Source of the DNA: Cyclobacteriaceae bacterium
GTDB lineage: Bacteria; Bacteroidota; Bacteroidia; Cytophagales; Cyclobacteriaceae
Length of the DNA stretch: 64,000 nt
Assembly: GCA_026003355.1 (NCBI GenBank)
Contig: BPHC01000007.1
Span: forward strand, 62,001-126,000
Direction of reading: 5' to 3'
Program-made: the position numbers and the translations under genes
Part shown: positions 62,541-64,000 of the stretch, in pieces
Position numbering within the stretch: the stretch's first letter is position 1
Layout: the number at the start of each line of letters is the position of its first letter
The notes under the pieces: model-generated
What the model saw: the letters and a program-made list of their open reading frames with translations, nothing else
Told to the model about the DNA's origin: nothing
Database searches by the model: none

Positions 62541-63416
62541 CTATTCGGAAAATGAATGAAGCGTTTTGGATATGGAAAACGCTATTGTGCCGCCTACGTA
62601 CAAGCCGTCAAGCATCCGGTAACCGGCTTCAATTTCAGTGGTAAATCGCTGGCTGTATTGTTTGCGGTTTTTCCTGCCGCTTACTACGGGTAAGCTTTGC
62701 CATATCACCCGTGCCCCTATGGGCAACAAAGCCTTGGCATTTTCGGGTACATTATTTACTGGCGTTAACAGCACATCTACCATAAACCGGTTGTGGTAGC
62801 CCCGGCCTCTTTCGCCAAATTTATCGGTTTGCACAAGCAGTTTGGCAGAACTGCCAAAGCATATTCCTCCGTAAAGTCCAAGCAGGTGGTAGTTACCGCT
62901 AAGATCTTCTCCCTCCTGATTATCAATGGTGTACAGGTTGCGCTTGTAGTACAGCCCTCCTCGTACCGATGTGTATCTCCATTTGCTTGAGTTTACATTT
63001 ATAAAGGTAACACGGCTGGATTTGTGCAGGTAGCTTTCCTCGTATTTTAAATAAACAATGTTATTACCCGATGATACATGTTGTTTTAAAATGTAGTTGC
63101 CCCCCAGTTGTATGTTTAAATTACTGGCCAGATTGCCGTAACTTCCTAAGGATTTGCCCAGCGTTAAGTAACCATAGCGTATGGAGTAATCGGCTCCCAG
63201 CTTCGATTTGTACATCAGGTGTCCCCAAACACCCAGGTTAATGCTGGTTCCGTCGAAGTTGTTAAAGCCTGCATCTAAGTGCAGAAAATCGATATTGCAC
63301 GAAAAGTTGTTAATGTTTTTCGGATCATCTTCCGTTACCTGAAATTTTATTTCCTCCTGTGCAAAATTTATTCGGGCAGCTACAAGCAGGGCGAAAAAAA
63401 TCAGTTTTGTTTTCAT
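62541..63416 (-). CDS. Secreted protein, probable outer membrane beta-barrel, function unknown
   Basis: 291 aa; signal peptide MKTKLIFFALLVAARINFAQ. The mature part is rich in alternating aromatic/polar strands with Gly and Asn turns (SINLGVWGHLMYKSKLGADYSIRYGYLTLG), ending YVGGTIAFSISKTLHSFSE, the pattern of an outer membrane barrel. No named family recognised. A gene of unknown function lies upstream on the same strand. Confidence 0.72.
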   Translation of the reverse strand: MKTKLIFFALLVAARINFAQEEIKFQVTEDDPKNINNFSCNIDFLHLDAGFNNFDGTSINLGVWGHLMYKSKLGADYSIRYGYLTLGKSLGSYGNLASNLNIQLGGNYILKQHVSSGNNIVYLKYEESYLHKSSRVTFINVNSSKWRYTSVRGGLYYKRNLYTIDNQEGEDLSGNYHLLGLYGGICFGSSAKLLVQTDKFGERGRGYHNRFMVDVLLTPVNNVPENAKALLPIGARVIWQSLPVVSGRKNRKQYSQRFTTEIEAGYRMLDGLYVGGTIAFSISKTLHSFSE

Positions 63417-63451
63417 GATGACTTTGTGTTAAACAAGTGGTTTGGGTTAAT

Positions 63452-63475
63452 GTTCCTGCCCATACGGGCAGGAAC
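63452..63475. repeat. 10-bp perfect palindrome between two minus-strand genes
   Basis: GTTCCTGCCC (63452-63461), loop ATAC, GGGCAGGAAC (63466-63475). No U-run on either side. It could be a stem in the message between the two genes, similar in type to the repeat after nosZ but with a different sequence. Confidence 0.6.
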
Positions 63476-63546
63476 GACGGGTGATTTTGGCAGCTTAATT
63501 TCTTTACCGGATGTTAAAGATGTAAGAATAAAAACAGGATATCCTG

Positions 63547-64000
63547 CTATCGCAATGCATTGCTGTAAAAAATCTTCAGGGCTTCGTCCATGAATTCCGA
63601 TGCAACCCTTAGGGTTTCCTGTTTGTAAAGCGTGTTGTCGCACTCGGCATGGTGCGAAACTTTTACCTGTTGCTCTTCCTTCCAAAACAGGCGGGAGTAC
63701 TCCGGCCGGTAATCCGTCATGGCTGCATTAAACTCTTTGAACTTTTTGTCTTTGAATACCGGCGTTTCAATATCGAACGAATCGCCTTTTAGCTTAACAA
63801 GCAGAATGGCATCTTTGCCCATGCCTTCGCTGCTCACAAATTTTAGTTGTGTGGGTGCACCCAGCGGAATAGCTCCATCCTGGCCATACGCAGCGCCAAG
63901 CTCGAAATCGATTTTGGCTTTTACCGATGAAAAACCGGCCAGGTTAGATGAGGCGGTCTTCATATCCACAAAAGGAAAGGCAAAGGTTACATCAATGATA
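63547..64000 (-). CDS. Protein of unknown function, C-terminal part (start outside window)
   Basis: The frame is open from the right edge to a stop at 63547, giving 151 residues. The segment FAFPFVDMKTASSNLAGFSS and the regular alternation of charged and hydrophobic residues do not point to a family I know. An internal ATG at 63969 would give 140 aa, but the open frame above it makes a longer protein likely. It lies upstream of the barrel-like gene on the same strand with 130 bp between. Confidence 0.6.
   Translation of the reverse strand, partial: IIDVTFAFPFVDMKTASSNLAGFSSVKAKIDFELGAAYGQDGAIPLGAPTQLKFVSSEGMGKDAILLVKLKGDSFDIETPVFKDKKFKEFNAAMTDYRPEYSRLFWKEEQQVKVSHHAECDNTLYKQETLRVASEFMDEALKIFYSNALR

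Noticed and set aside
1-64000. Prophage, insertion sequence, CRISPR array or defence system
   Set aside because: Nothing with transposase, integrase, Cas, restriction or toxin-antitoxin features was found; the gene content is housekeeping, biosynthetic and respiratory.

Overview
The window looks like chromosomal DNA of a Bacteroidota bacterium, probably near the Cytophagales/Chitinophagales, at about 50% GC. The evidence is a gliding-motility (CHU_C) C-terminal domain, a PorD-type (DUF4835) protein between coaBC and recN, an Rpb6-like omega subunit, Sec-type clade II nitrous oxide reductase, and promoters that fit TTG-N19..21-TAnnTTTG instead of the E. coli -35/-10. No rRNA, prophage, transposase or CRISPR array is visible.

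Layout. 1-553: end of a TauE/SafE permease gene (minus strand). 904-17510: a 16.6-kb collinear cluster for branched-chain amino acids and threonine, ilvE-D-B-N-C-A, thrA-B-C, leuC-D-B-A. Short leaders precede ilvE, thrA and leuC. The ilv leader encodes a 34-codon peptide rich in Leu/Ile/Val/Thr, followed by a perfect 13-bp terminator stem and a mutually exclusive antiterminator. The thr leader encodes a 31-codon peptide with eight Thr codons. 17519-20106: ECF sigma factor, anti-sigma factor and secreted protein (minus). 20235-33551: housekeeping genes, namely a methyltransferase, HAD phosphatase, mdh, tilS, an OstA/LptA-like protein, bamD, omega, coaBC, porD, recN, a thioesterase, an EamA exporter, a second branched-chain aminotransferase and an Rrf2 regulator. 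33600-37554: tRNA-Thr, crcB plus DUF190, two tRNA-Leu, a likely 40-aa membrane protein, an S8 protease, an SGNH hydrolase and tRNA-Lys. 37618-45591: a BatE-like protein, a 908-aa adhesin-like surface protein, rlmD, GNAT, two glutathione peroxidases, DoxX and menA. 45674-57193: respiratory block with UspA-ccoI-ccoS and then cytochrome c, fasciclin, nosZ, membrane protein, nosL-D-F-Y. 57244-64000: mixed small genes including SemiSWEET, folB, DivIVA, WD40 and PPTase.

How it works together. One locus encodes the route from aspartate to threonine, on to isoleucine, and from pyruvate to valine and leucine; the leaders point to separate control by ribosome-mediated attenuation. LeuA lacks its allosteric domain, so leader control may carry more of the load. 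The respiratory block suggests growth at low oxygen with N2O as acceptor. Crp/Fnr-type inverted repeats lie in front of ccoI, the nos operon, mdh and the TauE gene. In three of the four the distance from repeat centre to the TA of the -7 element is exactly 29.5 bp, the class II activator position.

Two genes, leuC and nosD, each carry a single frameshift near the 5' end while the rest of the gene is well conserved. Sequencing error or real mutation cannot be told apart from this sequence alone.
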